A DNA stretch of 64,000 nucleotides from Streptomyces sp. NRRL S-244 (GCF_000717915.1 NZ_JOCX01000001.1:186001-250000); one strand, 5' to 3'; counted from the first letter of the stretch, positions 1 to 8,728 are shown. Made by a program: numbers and translations. The notes: generated by a model from the sequence alone, not told the origin.

Positions 1-2
1 TC

Positions 3-158
3 GTGCAGGTGCTGGGCTGGGCCACGTGGGTGGCGGCCGGAGCCCTGTTCACATCGCTCGTCAGCAAGTCGCACGACCTGCCGTGGCCGAAGGCGCTGGG
101 CGCGTCCGCGATCCAGCTGGTCGCACTGCTGTCGATCATCAAACTGGGCACGCTGTAA
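3..158 (+). CDS. C-terminal end of a membrane protein (partial)
   Basis: The window opens inside this gene, and 51 residues remain before the TAA stop. They hold two hydrophobic stretches (around the WATWVAAGALF and IQLVALLSIIKLG segments) separated by a short polar loop, which fits the end of a polytopic membrane protein. A hairpin terminator follows directly. The family cannot be named from this tail. Confidence 0.6.
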   Translation: MQVLGWATWVAAGALFTSLVSKSHDLPWPKALGASAIQLVALLSIIKLGTL

Positions 159-209
159 ACCCACGCCCCAGGGCCCACGGCCCACGACCGAGGGCCCACG
201 ACCACGAGA

Positions 210-242
210 AAGGGCCCCGGCGCACAACGCGCCGGGGCCCTT
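210..242. terminator. Bidirectional terminator between convergent genes
   Basis: A perfect 14-bp inverted repeat (arms 210-223 and 229-242, loop ACAAC) lies between the stop of the left-edge gene and the stop of the phosphoribosyltransferase gene. Both transcription units converge on it. It has no U-tract, which is usual for Streptomyces. Confidence 0.8.
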
Positions 243-268
243 CCCCACGTACCAGGCCTTCTCACATA

Positions 269-769
269 TCAGGCGTCGAGAACCTGACCCTCACGCTTCA
301 CCACGGGCGGCTCGACCGACCAGGGGAAGTTGATCCACTCGTCGGTCTTCTTCCACACGTACTCGCACTTCACGAGCGAGTGGGACTTCTCGTAGATCAC
401 GGCGGACCGGACCTCGGCGACGTGGCCCAGGCAGAAGTCGTGGACGAGCTTCAGCGTCTTGCCGGTGTCGGCCACGTCATCGGCGATGAGGACCTTCTTG
501 TCGGTGAAGTCGATCGCCTCGGGCACGGGCGCCAGCATGACCGGCATCTCCAACGTGGTCCCGACACCCGTGTAGAACTCGACGTTCACCAGGTGGATGT
601 TCTTGCAGTCGAGCGCGTACGCCAGGCCGCCGGCGACGAAGACGCCGCCCCGGGCGATGCTCAGGATGATGTCGGGCTCGTAGCCGTCATCGGCGATGGT
701 CTGCGCGAGCTCGCGCACGGCCCGCCCGAAGCCCTCGTAGTTCAGGTTCTCTCGTACGACGTCGCTCAT
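269..769 (-). CDS. Phosphoribosyltransferase (type I fold)
   Basis: A 166-aa cytoplasmic protein that transfers a 5-phosphoribosyl group from PRPP to a purine-type base. The PRPP-binding signature [13 protein letters not shown] is at residues 93-105 (two adjacent Asp, then DTGKT), and the hood/PPi loop SIARGG is at 37-42. The ATG at 767-769 overlaps the dcd stop in an ATGA, so the two genes are translationally coupled in a nucleotide-metabolism operon. It resembles the short hypoxanthine/xanthine-type phosphoribosyltransferases found beside dcd in actinomycetes. The exact base preference cannot be read from sequence. Confidence 0.85.
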   Translation of the reverse strand: MSDVVRENLNYEGFGRAVRELAQTIADDGYEPDIILSIARGGVFVAGGLAYALDCKNIHLVNVEFYTGVGTTLEMPVMLAPVPEAIDFTDKKVLIADDVADTGKTLKLVHDFCLGHVAEVRSAVIYEKSHSLVKCEYVWKKTDEWINFPWSVEPPVVKREGQVLDA

Positions 770-1353
770 GCCTCGTGCCTCACCTGGGTGCGGTGGAAGT
801 TCTGGAAGGAGCGCGAGGCCGTCGGGCCGCGCTGACCCTGGTACCGCGATCCGTACCGCTCGCTCCCGTACGGGAACTCGGCGGGCGAGCTGAGCCGGAA
901 CATGCACAGCTGCCCGATCTTCATCCCGGGCCACAGCTTGATGGGGAGGGTGGCGAGGTTCGACAGCTCGAGCGTGACGTGGCCCGAGAAGCCGGGGTCG
1001 ATGAACCCGGCGGTCGAATGCGTCACCAGCCCCAGGCGGCCCAGGCTGGACTTCCCCTCCAGTCTGGAGGCGATGTCATCGGGCAGCGAGACGACCTCGT
1101 AGGTCGAGGCGAGGACGAACTCGCCCGGGTGGAGGATGAAGGCCTCGTCACCCTCCGGCTCGACCATGCGGGTCAGGTCGGGCTGCTCGACGGCGGGGTC
1201 GATGTGGGCGTAGCGGTGGTTCTCGAACACCCGGAAAAAGCGGTCGAGACGTACATCGATGCTGGAGGGCTGCACCATCGATTCCTCGAACGGGTCGATG
1301 CGAACCCGTCCGCTGTCGATCTCGGCCCGGATGTCTTTGTCTGAGAGAAGCAC
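766..1353 (-). CDS. dcd: dCTP deaminase, dUMP-forming type
   Basis: This 195-aa protein converts dCTP to dUTP, and in the actinobacterial bifunctional form on to dUMP, feeding thymidylate synthesis. [10 protein letters not shown] is at residues 100-109, [11 protein letters not shown] at 112-122 and TLELSN at 127-132. Ser102, Ala115 and Glu129 fall at the same positions as the catalytic-site residues of the bifunctional Mycobacterium tuberculosis enzyme. The length is normal for the family. The enzyme is a cytoplasmic homotrimer. It is the first gene of a coupled pair with the downstream phosphoribosyltransferase. Confidence 0.95.
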   Translation of the reverse strand: MLLSDKDIRAEIDSGRVRIDPFEESMVQPSSIDVRLDRFFRVFENHRYAHIDPAVEQPDLTRMVEPEGDEAFILHPGEFVLASTYEVVSLPDDIASRLEGKSSLGRLGLVTHSTAGFIDPGFSGHVTLELSNLATLPIKLWPGMKIGQLCMFRLSSPAEFPYGSERYGSRYQGQRGPTASRSFQNFHRTQVRHEA

Positions 1354-1422
1354 GTCCCGAGGATACGCAGTGCGCGCGGACCACCCCCAATCGAGAGCGG
1401 ACCCGCGCGCCTCGCGGACCGT

Positions 1423-1593
1423 CTATCGCTTGACGGCCGCCACCCCGACGGGCACGGCATGCCTCAGCCGCGCACACCGCGGGCACCGCAACAGCCGCCC
1501 GGGCCCGATCCGGCCGGCACCGAGGTGCTGCAGCGGAAACGAAGCGGTACTGAAAACGTGCCCTTCGGCACAACGGACGACGGTGTTCTCCAT
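1423..1593 (-). CDS. Small zinc-ribbon-like protein
   Basis: A 56-aa basic protein with two Cys pairs: CAEGH near residue 8 and CPRC near residue 40, a likely four-Cys/His metal site. The ATG at 1591-1593 is preceded by GGGAAAGGGA, which favours it over the upstream in-frame starts. Short proteins of this kind (EGHVFST..., GRLLRCPRCARLRH) recur in Streptomyces genomes. The function is unknown; nucleic-acid binding or protein-protein contact is inference only. Confidence 0.7.
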   Translation of the reverse strand: MENTVVRCAEGHVFSTASFPLQHLGAGRIGPGRLLRCPRCARLRHAVPVGVAAVKR

Positions 1594-1839
1594 CGAGTCC
1601 CTTTCCCCAACCTGCCGTACTGCGACGAATCGCCACATTAGGGGATGATCGCGACCCGCTCCAGCCGCCACTCCAGCACGGCTCCGGCACCACGGCGCAC
1701 GGGTACGTTACGCCCCAACTCCCGCCTCCACGACCCTCGGTGCACCCCACAAACAACGACGACCCCGCGGCAGATTCACCGGGGGTCGATCATGGGGTAG
1801 AGTGTCCAAAGATACCGCTCCAGGCAACTGGAACGCCAT

Positions 1840-1910
1840 GCGGATGTAGTTTAATGGTAGAACATGAGCTTCCCAAGCTTATAGCGCGGGTTCGATTCCC
1901 GTCATCCGCT
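1840..1910 (+). tRNA. tRNA-Gly (CCC anticodon)
   Basis: The 71-nt sequence folds as a cloverleaf. The 7-bp acceptor stem is GCGGATG/CATCCGC, the anticodon stem TGAGC/GCTTA carries the loop TTCCCAA (anticodon CCC), and the T arm is GCGGG-TTCGATT-CCCGT. No 3' CCA is encoded. The 3' part from 1870 is repeated at 11235-11276, which marks the gene as an integration target that stayed intact after insertion. Confidence 0.95.
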
Positions 1911-1911
1911 C
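1870..1911 (+). repeat. Left attachment site (tRNA-side copy)
   Basis: These 42 bp, running from the anticodon loop to one base past the end of the tRNA-Gly gene, recur without mismatch at 11235-11276. Tyrosine integrases of actinomycete integrative elements commonly recombine within tRNA 3' halves in this way, leaving a functional tRNA on one side. The two copies frame a region of accessory genes. Confidence 0.9.
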
Positions 1912-1918
1912 TTGAGAG

Positions 1919-1945
1919 AAGGCCCAGGTCAACGACCTGGGCCTT
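1919..1945 (+). terminator. tRNA-Gly terminator
   Basis: A 12-bp stem (AAGGCCCAGGTC with its complement, loop AAC) followed by a short T-rich run ends tRNA transcription. A near copy with the same core lies just beyond the right attachment site at 11284-11310. Confidence 0.8.
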
Positions 1946-2355
1946 CTTGGTTGTCTAGACCTCTCAGCCCTCGCCGCGCCCTCCGCGTGCCCCAACTCGC
2001 AGGAATGCCCTGCTCGGAGGGCCCTCCTCGCACCGCTCGGACGCGGAATCGTCTCGGATCACGAGCCGCATTTCATGCGACCTGCGCCACACGGGAGCAC
2101 AGATTCGCCTGTTCGCAACCCTGAAGCGAACCCTCAACCACACCGCTTGCGCGGCCAAGTTGGCGACGGCGCGACACTCTGCCCTGCACCTCCGAATGCC
2201 GCCGAATGCGCTCCCCACCAAAGCGTAGGCAGGCCAGCCCCGGCTCAGCAGCTGATCACCAATGGTGACAATCAGGTGACGCGTTGTCAGTGGTGGGTGC
2301 TTTCATGGAGCCGGTGTGCAGGGAGGCGCATCGCGACTGGTGGGGGGATACAGCT
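1946..2355. other. Intergenic, no gene recognised
   Basis: About 410 bp between the tRNA terminator and the first island gene. The reading frames here lack ribosome binding sites and recognisable protein features. It shares TTGTCTAGACCT (1951-1962) with 11316-11327 outside the right attachment site. The promoter for the nuclease operon is probably in the last 150 bp. Confidence 0.5.
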
Positions 2356-2658
2356 GTGCCCTGGATCAATGACTACTTTCGGGCAGACGGCACTCGGGTC
2401 AAAGGCCACGTCCGGCTCCCTGCCGGGGCCCGGCGGGAGACCGCGCTGCTCGGGCTGATCGTCGCCGGAGTGATCGTCTTCGGGAACGGAACGACATCTG
2501 CGGGGGCCGGAGCAGGCTCGGGTCAGGAGTTACCCAGGCCGGAGTCGACGGTGGTCTACCCGATCAAATGGCCAGCGTGGGAAAACCGCCCAGCGCCCCA
2601 ACCCATACCGACGGTCTCCTATCCGATCGTCTTCCCGAGCACGGGGAACAGCAGGTGA
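2356..2658 (+). CDS. Small single-TM protein of actinomycete integrative elements
   Basis: This 100-aa protein starts at a GTG preceded by GGGGGGA. The N terminus carries a WINDYFRADGTRVKGHVR segment typical of small proteins in Streptomyces mobile elements. A hydrophobic segment follows (about residues 27-42, LLGLIVAGVIVFGNG), then a Pro-rich tail in which a P-[IT]-x-[YP]-PI type phrase is repeated. Its stop overlaps the next start as GTGA, so the nuclease gene is translationally coupled to it. The function is unknown. The pairing suggests a membrane partner of the nuclease. Confidence 0.65.
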   Translation: MPWINDYFRADGTRVKGHVRLPAGARRETALLGLIVAGVIVFGNGTTSAGAGAGSGQELPRPESTVVYPIKWPAWENRPAPQPIPTVSYPIVFPSTGNSR

Positions 2659-3359
2659 GCCCCCGCCCACCCGCGAAGAGGCGCAAGCGCACCAGCACAG
2701 CACGGCGCCGGAAGGCCCCCGGCTCGGAGGAGCTGTGGCTCATCGGCCTGGCCGGCCTCGTGGCCCTCAGCCTCATCGTGGCGGTGATGTCGTGGCTCGC
2801 CGCCCACCCCTGGGTCCTGGTACTCGGCCTCCTCGCAGCCGGTGCCGCGGGCGCGCTGTGGCTGCGCCGACGCCAAGAGGCCGCGCGATGGGACCGGGTC
2901 CGGGCCCAGGGCTTGCGCTACGCCGTCGAGCACCTCGACAGCCTGCACCACAACGACTTCGAGTTTGCCGTACGGGACCTCATGCACCGGGACGGCTGCG
3001 CCGACGCCCAGAAGGTCGGCGGCCGGGGCGACAACGGTGCGGACGTCAAAGCCACCGACCCCTACGGCCGCCGCTGGGTCATCCAGTGCAAGCACCGCAA
3101 AGCCGGCTGGCAGGGGGCGGCGGTCGGCACACCCGACCTCCAGGTCCTCAACGGCACCGGCCGCCAGATACACGGCGGGGACGTCCTCGTCATGCTCACC
3201 AACGGCCGCTTCTCCCGGCCCGCCCTCGACTTCGCCAAGTCTCAGCGCCTCCACCTCGTCGACCGCCACCTCCTCGCCCAGTGGGCCAGCGGCCCGCGCC
3301 CCCTGTGGGAGCTCCTCCGCGCCGTCCCACCTCCCCGCAAACCCACCGCACTGTCCTGA
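2655..3359 (+). CDS. Membrane-anchored Mrr-type restriction endonuclease-like protein
   Basis: A 234-aa protein. A basic N terminus (1-23) precedes two adjacent TM segments (about 28-48 and 52-71). A cytoplasmic Mrr-cat/PD-(D/E)xK fold follows: DFEFAVRDLM (101-110), GDNGAD with the likely catalytic Asp130, and QCKH (144-147) supplying the Q-x-K of the motif. I chose the GTG at 2655 because it overlaps the preceding stop and has GGGGA nine bases upstream; the longer ATG start at 2568 would overlap that gene by 91 bp. Mrr-family enzymes cleave modified or foreign DNA. No methyltransferase is nearby. Membrane tethering could place cleavage at the DNA entry site (inference). Confidence 0.8.
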   Translation: MSPRPPAKRRKRTSTARRRKAPGSEELWLIGLAGLVALSLIVAVMSWLAAHPWVLVLGLLAAGAAGALWLRRRQEAARWDRVRAQGLRYAVEHLDSLHHNDFEFAVRDLMHRDGCADAQKVGGRGDNGADVKATDPYGRRWVIQCKHRKAGWQGAAVGTPDLQVLNGTGRQIHGGDVLVMLTNGRFSRPALDFAKSQRLHLVDRHLLAQWASGPRPLWELLRAVPPPRKPTALS

Positions 3360-3884
3360 TCGGCTGGGGTTGCTGGACCTGGCCACTCAAACAGCCCGAT
3401 TCCCGCGAGCTCTCACGCCGGAGAAGAGCAGAGCCAGCTCGATGACCACCACGCAGTCGGGTAGATGTTGGGGAAGCAGCTGACAGCGGGGTTGAAGAGA
3501 GGCCGGGTAAGGAGGGCTCCTGTTCGAGCTGGCCGATGCGGCAATCGGGAAACCGGACATGCAGACGGGGCCCCGAGCTCAGTCGGAGTTCGAGGTCACT
3601 CGGGCGGGAGCTCGGCGGTGGCGTCCATGGCCCCCGTCAGCCAGTCGTCCAGACCGTCGTCGCCGAGTGTCTTGTTCTAGCCCCGGATCACCAGGGTCGC
3701 GTGGCACCGGGGCGCGCAAGGGCCTCTTCATCGGCCGATCGGATGTGGGCTTGGTATCGGTGCGACCTCGCCCGATCACGAGACCGGCCACTCACCCTGC
3801 GGCTACCGTTTCTACGAGTGGTGCACGGGACGACCACTGATTGAAAGCAGTGTTGCCCGGCAGCTGGTTGGCTAGGGAGGGTTC
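3360..3884. other. Intergenic, no gene recognised
   Basis: About 525 bp. Frames up to about 100 codons exist on both strands, but none has a plausible ribosome binding site with recognisable composition. The end of the stretch must hold the promoter of the NLR operon; the ribosome site AGGGAGGG is at 3874-3881. Confidence 0.5.
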
Positions 3885-4322
3885 GTGGCAGGCATGTCGG
3901 GGGCAGCACGTGGGGCTGTGTGGGCGGCGGCTGTTTCAGCTGGGCTCATTGCGGTAGGGCTGGCGGTGATCGTCGCGGTGGTCGATCTGGATACCGGTGA
4001 TCGGACGGCCAGCATCATCGGTGCGGTCCTGGCCGCTGTGGGCCTCGTCGTTTCCGTGCTGGCGCTTGCCCGCCAGAGCCGGGGGGATTCGTCGAGTGGT
4101 CGACGGGTGCAGGCCGAACGCGGTGTCGCTGCTGGTGGGAACGTCGCCAATAACGCCATCGGAAGAAACTCGCGCGTGGACGGATCAGCATCGCCGGCGG
4201 CATCACCAGGGGCAGCCACCGGCGATTCTGGAGCGGTAGATGTGCAGGCGGGGCCTGGCGGCGTCGCGGCTGGCGGGGACATTGCTGGCAACGCCATTGG
4301 CGATGACAGCCAGGTCCGATGA
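3885..4322 (+). CDS. Two-TM protein with duplicated NLR-type signalling motif (candidate effector)
   Basis: A 145-aa protein starting at GTG after AGGGAGGG. It has two TM helices (about residues 10-33 and 44-63). A soluble tail follows with two copies of a motif, at 80-98 and 126-144: G-V-A-A-G-G-(N/D)-(V/I)-A-x-N-A-I-G-x-(N/D)-S-x-V. The same motif occurs once at the N terminus of the NB-ARC protein encoded next. The stop overlaps the next ATG (ATGA at 4319-4322), giving translational coupling. By analogy with bacterial NLR systems that use amyloid signalling motifs, this would be a membrane-perturbing effector triggered by templating from the NLR (inference). It matches no named family that I recognise. 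Confidence 0.8.
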   Translation: MAGMSGAARGAVWAAAVSAGLIAVGLAVIVAVVDLDTGDRTASIIGAVLAAVGLVVSVLALARQSRGDSSSGRRVQAERGVAAGGNVANNAIGRNSRVDGSASPAASPGAATGDSGAVDVQAGPGGVAAGGDIAGNAIGDDSQVR

Positions 4323-7282
4323 GCGCCCTGTGGCCCCGCCGGTCACGCAAGTCCTCCACCTCGCCCGAACGTGGCAACCGCGGGACTGAAGAAGATCCCG
4401 TCCTCGACACCTCAGGCAATAGGCACGTGACGGTTCAGGCAGCCCAGGGAGCGGTCGCCGCTGGCCGGGACCTGTCCGGAAACGCCATCGGCCCGAACAG
4501 CACCGCCACCACGAACATCTACCTACCGCCGCCCCGTAAGAAGCCATCCTGGCCTATGCGAGTCGGGGCCCCGCCATTGCCTGCGTCGGCATTCCAGCCA
4601 CGGCCGGTATTGCGTAGCGCGATCGATCGTGCTCGCTCGGCCAATGACACGTCGGTGTTGGCGCAGGTCCTGTCCGGTGGGGGTGGGGTGGGCAAGACCC
4701 AGCTCGCCGCCGTCTACGCTCACGAAGCCACTCTCGGAGGCACCGATCTGGTCCTATGGGTGCCAGCTGGCGAGGTCCAACAGGTCATCACCCTCTACGC
4801 CCGAGCTGCCCTCCTGGTGCAGGCACCGGGTGCCGACGGCGCTGACCCAGAACGTGATGCACAGGTGTTGTTGGACTGGCTGGCGACCACAGAGCGTTCG
4901 TGGCTCGTCGTCCTGGACGACATCACTGACCCCGCGACGATCGCCCGCTGGTGGCCGCCGGGCCGACCAAGGACGGGCTGGGTTCTGGCCACTACCCGCC
5001 TGAAGGACGCCCGCCTAACCGGGCAAGGCCGGGCCCGAGTTGACGTCGACGTCTACACCCCTGCTGAGGCCTTCTCCTATCTGCAAACTCGGCTCACCGC
5101 TGACGACGCCGCCCATCTCCTCGACGGACGCGAACACGAGCTGGCTGACGCCCTCGGAAGGCTACCCCTCGCCCTTGGCCACGCTGCTGCTTACATCCTT
5201 AATCAGCAGCTTCCCTGCGGCAGCTACCTCCAGCGACTCCAAGACAGCACGCGAAGCCTTGAAGACCTCCTCCCACTATCAGCAGACGCTGAGGGATACG
5301 GTCGGCAGGTAGCTGCCGCACTGCTGCTCTCCGTAGCCGCCGCGGAAGCAGCCACGCCGAATGGGCTCGCCCGGCCCGTCCTCCTCTTGGCCGCGCTTCT
5401 CGACCCCGCCGGCCACCCGGCGGACATTTGGGCTACCGCCCCCCTCCTCGAAGAACTTCCCCGATACTGCTCCCCTGCCATTGGGGGGAAGGAATCCACA
5501 GGCGCCGTCACCGCGGAGGAAACATACGAGGCCCTGCTCGTTCTGCACCGCTACGGCCTGATCACTTACGATCCCCGCAGTCAACATCAGGAAGTCCGCA
5601 TCCACGCGCTTACGGCCCGGGCAGCACGTGAAACCACGCCCGGCAACCAGCAGTCGGCCCTCGCCATTAGTGCGGCCTACGCGCTGCTGAACATCTGGCC
5701 GGACCTCGATCAGATCCAACGCGACCTCGGCGCCGTCCTCCGCGCTAACAGCGACACCCTCAGGCAATACGCCGGGTCGCACCTCTGGCAAAGCGAAGCC
5801 CGCTCGCTTGTCTTCCGCGCCGGGAGCAGCCTGAACGACAACGGCCTCGTCGGTCCCGCACTCACTCACTGGCAGACTGTGACGGACCAGACCGAGGGGA
5901 TTCTGGGGCCTGATCACCCCCATACCCTGCTTGCCTGGTCCAATCTTGCCGTCACTTACAGCCGCCTGAGCCGCTACGAAACCTCCGTGGAACTAGGGAA
6001 GCGGGCGCTGGCCGGCTTCGAACGGGTTCTCGGGTCTGACCATCCCAATACCCTGAGTGCCCGAGCCAACCTCGCCGCCACCTACCGAAACCTGGGCCGC
6101 TACGAGGAGGCCCTCGTCCTGAACAAGGGGGTGTTGGCCGATCGGGAACGTGTACTTGGGCCGGACCACCCCGACACCCTGAGCGCCCGAGCCAACCTCG
6201 CCGTCACCTTCGGAAATCTTGATCGTTACGAGGAGGCCCTCCTCCTGAAGAAGCGGGTGTTGGCCGATCGGGAACGTGTACTTGGGCCGGACCACCCCGA
6301 CACCCTGACTACCCGATCCAACCTCGCCGTCACGTACAACGACGTCGGCCGCTACGACGACGCTCTCCGCCTGAAGAAGCAGGTGCTGGCCGACTATGAG
6401 CTTCTCCTCGGGCCCGACCACCCCGACACATTGCGCGCCAAGATCAACCTGGCAGTCACCTACAGCGATCTCGGCCGTTACGACGAGGCCCACCGCTTAG
6501 GACAGCCGGCGCTGGTCGACTGTGAACGCCTTCTAGGGTCTGACCACTCCGAGACCCTGCGCGCGCGGGCCCACCTTGCCGCCACGTACGACGCTCTTGA
6601 ACGTCATTCTGACGCTCTGCAGTTGGGGGAGCAGGCACTGGCCGACCACGAGCGTGTCCTCGGGCAAGACCATCCCGAGACCCTCCGGGTGCGGGCCCAG
6701 CTTGCCCTCACTTACGGCCTCCTGGGCCACCACGACAAGGCGCTGCAGTTGAGGACGGAGGTACTGGCAGGCTTCGACCACTGTCTTGGCGCTGACCACT
6801 CCGAGACTCTGCGTGCCAAAGCCAACCTCGCAGCGACGTATTACGTCCTTGAACGTCATGATGAGGCTCTGCAGTCAGGAGAGGAGGCGCTGGCTGGCCT
6901 CGAGTCTCTTCTTGGGCCTGACCATCCCGACAACCTGCGCACAAGGGCCAACCTTGCTGCCACATGTAACGCATTGGGCCACCACCTGAAGGCTCTGCAG
7001 TCATGGGAGCCAGTATTGGGTGGGTTTGAGCGCAATCTCGGGTCTAGCCATCCTGAAACCCTGCGGGTGCGGACCCACGTCGCCGCGACCTTGTACCTCC
7101 TTGGGCGCCATGATGAGGCTCTGCAGTCGGGGGAGGAGGCGCTCGTCGACCATGAGCGTGCCCTCGGTCCGGACCATCCCGCGACCTTGCAGGCCAGGGC
7201 CCTCCTTGCCGTCATCTGCCGCGAGCTCGGCCACCACGCCAAAGCTGCCAAACTCGAAGGGGATCCTTCAGAGCCGAACTGA
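4319..7282 (+). CDS. NB-ARC/TPR (NLR-like) STAND ATPase
   Basis: A 987-aa STAND ATPase. The signalling motif is at residues 44-61 (GAVAAGRDL...NAIGPNS). NB-ARC follows: P-loop GGGGVGKT 120-127, Walker B LVVLDD 196-201, VLATTR 222-227 and GRLPLAL 280-286. A winged-helix/linker region lies at about 300-510, then eleven 42-residue TPR units (about 525-975) with the core LGxDHPxTLxARxNLAxTY. Such proteins sense a ligand through the repeats, oligomerise on ATP binding and pass the signal to the N-terminal domain. Here that domain is only a short motif shared with the coupled two-TM protein. Two neighbouring repeats are identical over about 54 bp, a sign of recent repeat duplication. Confidence 0.92.
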   Translation: MSALWPRRSRKSSTSPERGNRGTEEDPVLDTSGNRHVTVQAAQGAVAAGRDLSGNAIGPNSTATTNIYLPPPRKKPSWPMRVGAPPLPASAFQPRPVLRSAIDRARSANDTSVLAQVLSGGGGVGKTQLAAVYAHEATLGGTDLVLWVPAGEVQQVITLYARAALLVQAPGADGADPERDAQVLLDWLATTERSWLVVLDDITDPATIARWWPPGRPRTGWVLATTRLKDARLTGQGRARVDVDVYTPAEAFSYLQTRLTADDAAHLLDGREHELADALGRLPLALGHAAAYILNQQLPCGSYLQRLQDSTRSLEDLLPLSADAEGYGRQVAAALLLSVAAAEAATPNGLARPVLLLAALLDPAGHPADIWATAPLLEELPRYCSPAIGGKESTGAVTAEETYEALLVLHRYGLITYDPRSQHQEVRIHALTARAARETTPGNQQSALAISAAYALLNIWPDLDQIQRDLGAVLRANSDTLRQYAGSHLWQSEARSLVFRAGSSLNDNGLVGPALTHWQTVTDQTEGILGPDHPHTLLAWSNLAVTYSRLSRYETSVELGKRALAGFERVLGSDHPNTLSARANLAATYRNLGRYEEALVLNKGVLADRERVLGPDHPDTLSARANLAVTFGNLDRYEEALLLKKRVLADRERVLGPDHPDTLTTRSNLAVTYNDVGRYDDALRLKKQVLADYELLLGPDHPDTLRAKINLAVTYSDLGRYDEAHRLGQPALVDCERLLGSDHSETLRARAHLAATYDALERHSDALQLGEQALADHERVLGQDHPETLRVRAQLALTYGLLGHHDKALQLRTEVLAGFDHCLGADHSETLRAKANLAATYYVLERHDEALQSGEEALAGLESLLGPDHPDNLRTRANLAATCNALGHHLKALQSWEPVLGGFERNLGSSHPETLRVRTHVAATLYLLGRHDEALQSGEEALVDHERALGPDHPATLQARALLAVICRELGHHAKAAKLEGDPSEPN

Positions 7283-7509
7283 AAATACGGCGAGGCCTGG
7301 ACGTCGGTCGCCGATCGGGCCGGTAAACCACTGTGTGACCTCGCAGGCGCGGGCGATATCCGGGCAGGCCATGCACTTCACCGAGCCGGGCACCATCGGG
7401 GGCGGTGCTGAACGAGCCGGTTCGGCTCTTTGCGTCATGTGGTAGGGCGACAGAGCAGGTTCCAGCGGAGCACCGGGGGCAGCTGCTAGCTGCCCCCGCT
7501 CGACGATCG

Positions 7510-7822
7510 TCACGCTTCCCGTATGAGCTTCGGCTTCGCCGACGCCTTCCCACGGGCCGCGCGGACCCTGGCGTCGATGCCGCCGGCGACCTCCTGCTGG
7601 CGTTCGTCGTCGGAGTGCTGGTAGATCATCGCAGCCTTCTCCGAGGACTGGCCGGCGCGGACCATCGTGTCCTTGAGGGTCGCGCCGGACTGCGTCGACA
7701 GGGTGTGGCCCGTGTGGCGCAGGTCGTAGAAGCGGAAGTCCTTGGGCAGGCCGACCTTCGTGCGGGCCCTGGCCCACTTGCGGCCGAAGGTCGTGCGCCG
7801 GAACGGCGCCCCCTTGAGTACG
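7510..7822 (-). pseudogene. Tyrosine integrase, C-terminal fragment
   Basis: About 104 codons of the catalytic domain remain, reading leftward to the stop at 7510. They include LKGAPFRRTTFGRKW, the DLRHTGHTL box (Arg and His of the active site), and YQHSDDERQQEVA with the nucleophile Tyr. The N-terminal half is missing. The break falls at about 7815, exactly where a beta-lactamase-like fragment begins on the other strand. A closely related fragment lies at 26.2-27.3 kb. This was probably the integrase of the island or of an earlier resident. Confidence 0.8.
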
Positions 7823-8274
7823 ACGAGACCACCGGCACCCACCTCAAGGGCACCGCCCACGACTTCTCCGCACGCCTCCTCGGCGGCGTCTGCGGCATCG
7901 CCGGCACCTTCTCCGTCCTCGACGACCTCGCCCTCTTCCTCCGCCACATGCTCGCCCCCACCCAGGCCGCCTTGGGCCCCACCTGGATCAAGGACTCCCT
8001 CCGCATCCACACCGGCGCCCTCACCCCCGCCCGCGGCCTCTTCTGGCACCCAGCCCCCGGCACCGAGCCCGACCAGGGCATCTGGGTCCACTACGGCTTC
8101 ACCGGCACCGCCATGTGGATCAGCCCCACTCAGCACCGCTGGGCCGCTCTCCTCACGAACAAGATTCGCTTCTCCCGCGACCGCGGACCCCTCACGGAGA
8201 TCCGCAACGCGTTCCGGGCATCCGCCTTCGTGCCCGACATGCCCACGCTGACGAATAGCTTGCAGGTGCAATAG
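7806..8274 (+). pseudogene. Serine beta-lactamase/esterase family, C-terminal fragment
   Basis: About 155 codons resemble the C-terminal half of class C beta-lactamase-like serine hydrolases: a CGIAGTFSVLDDLALFLRHML segment, a GLFWHPAP segment, an HYGFTGT segment (the H-x-G box) and AALLTNK. The N-terminal SxxK catalytic half is absent. The frame opens directly from the integrase fragment on the opposite strand, so a deletion or recombination joined two unrelated truncated genes. It is not expected to be functional. Confidence 0.7.
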
Positions 8275-8728
8275 CCCTTGATCTGCGGAACGTTACGGTT
8301 ACGCGACGAGGAGCGAACTGACTTCCAGGAGGACCTCAAGTTCAGCCGTGGTCGCATCTTCGCCTGTCGTGTGGACGATGGACGTACGGGTTGAACGGGT
8401 CCATGCCGAAACTGTTGGACGGCAGGGCAAGCCGATGATCGGCGGTCCGCGCAGCACGGGCACTCGCAGCCATGGATGGGCCGGGGGCACCCCAGACCAG
8501 GCCAGCCCATCCGGTTCACTGGCTCCATCCCTGACATCTCCACACCCGTTACCGCCGTGGCCGGGCACTGCGCAAACCACTGGTACCTTCCCCGCGTCGC
8601 CGGGAGTCCAGTCAGTGGTTACGTTTATATGAGTCGGCCGCCGACACGGTGCGATGGCTCCCGATCGCCAATCCACGTTCCGGCGTAGGGCCGGAGGCCG
8701 CCGGATCTCCCGCGAAGGAGAGACGAAC
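8275..8728. other. Intergenic, no gene recognised
   Basis: About 450 bp upstream of the zincin-like gene. Only short frames without initiation signals are present. A strong ribosome site (GAAGGAG, 8714-8720) closes the stretch. An AT-richer patch around 8615-8635 may be the promoter. Confidence 0.4.

Noticed and set aside
1740..1958. Rightward frame covering the tRNA-Gly gene
   Set aside because: It spans a clear tRNA and its terminator; not a protein gene.
4319..7282. Many frames on both strands inside the NLR gene
   Set aside because: They repeat with the 126-bp TPR period and mirror the real frame; GC-driven shadows.
7268..7438. Leftward frame of 42-56 codons with SVKCMACPDIARACEVTQW overlapping the NLR stop
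   Set aside because: It has a protein-like look, but no ribosome site, overlaps another gene's end and has no recognised relative; too weak to annotate.
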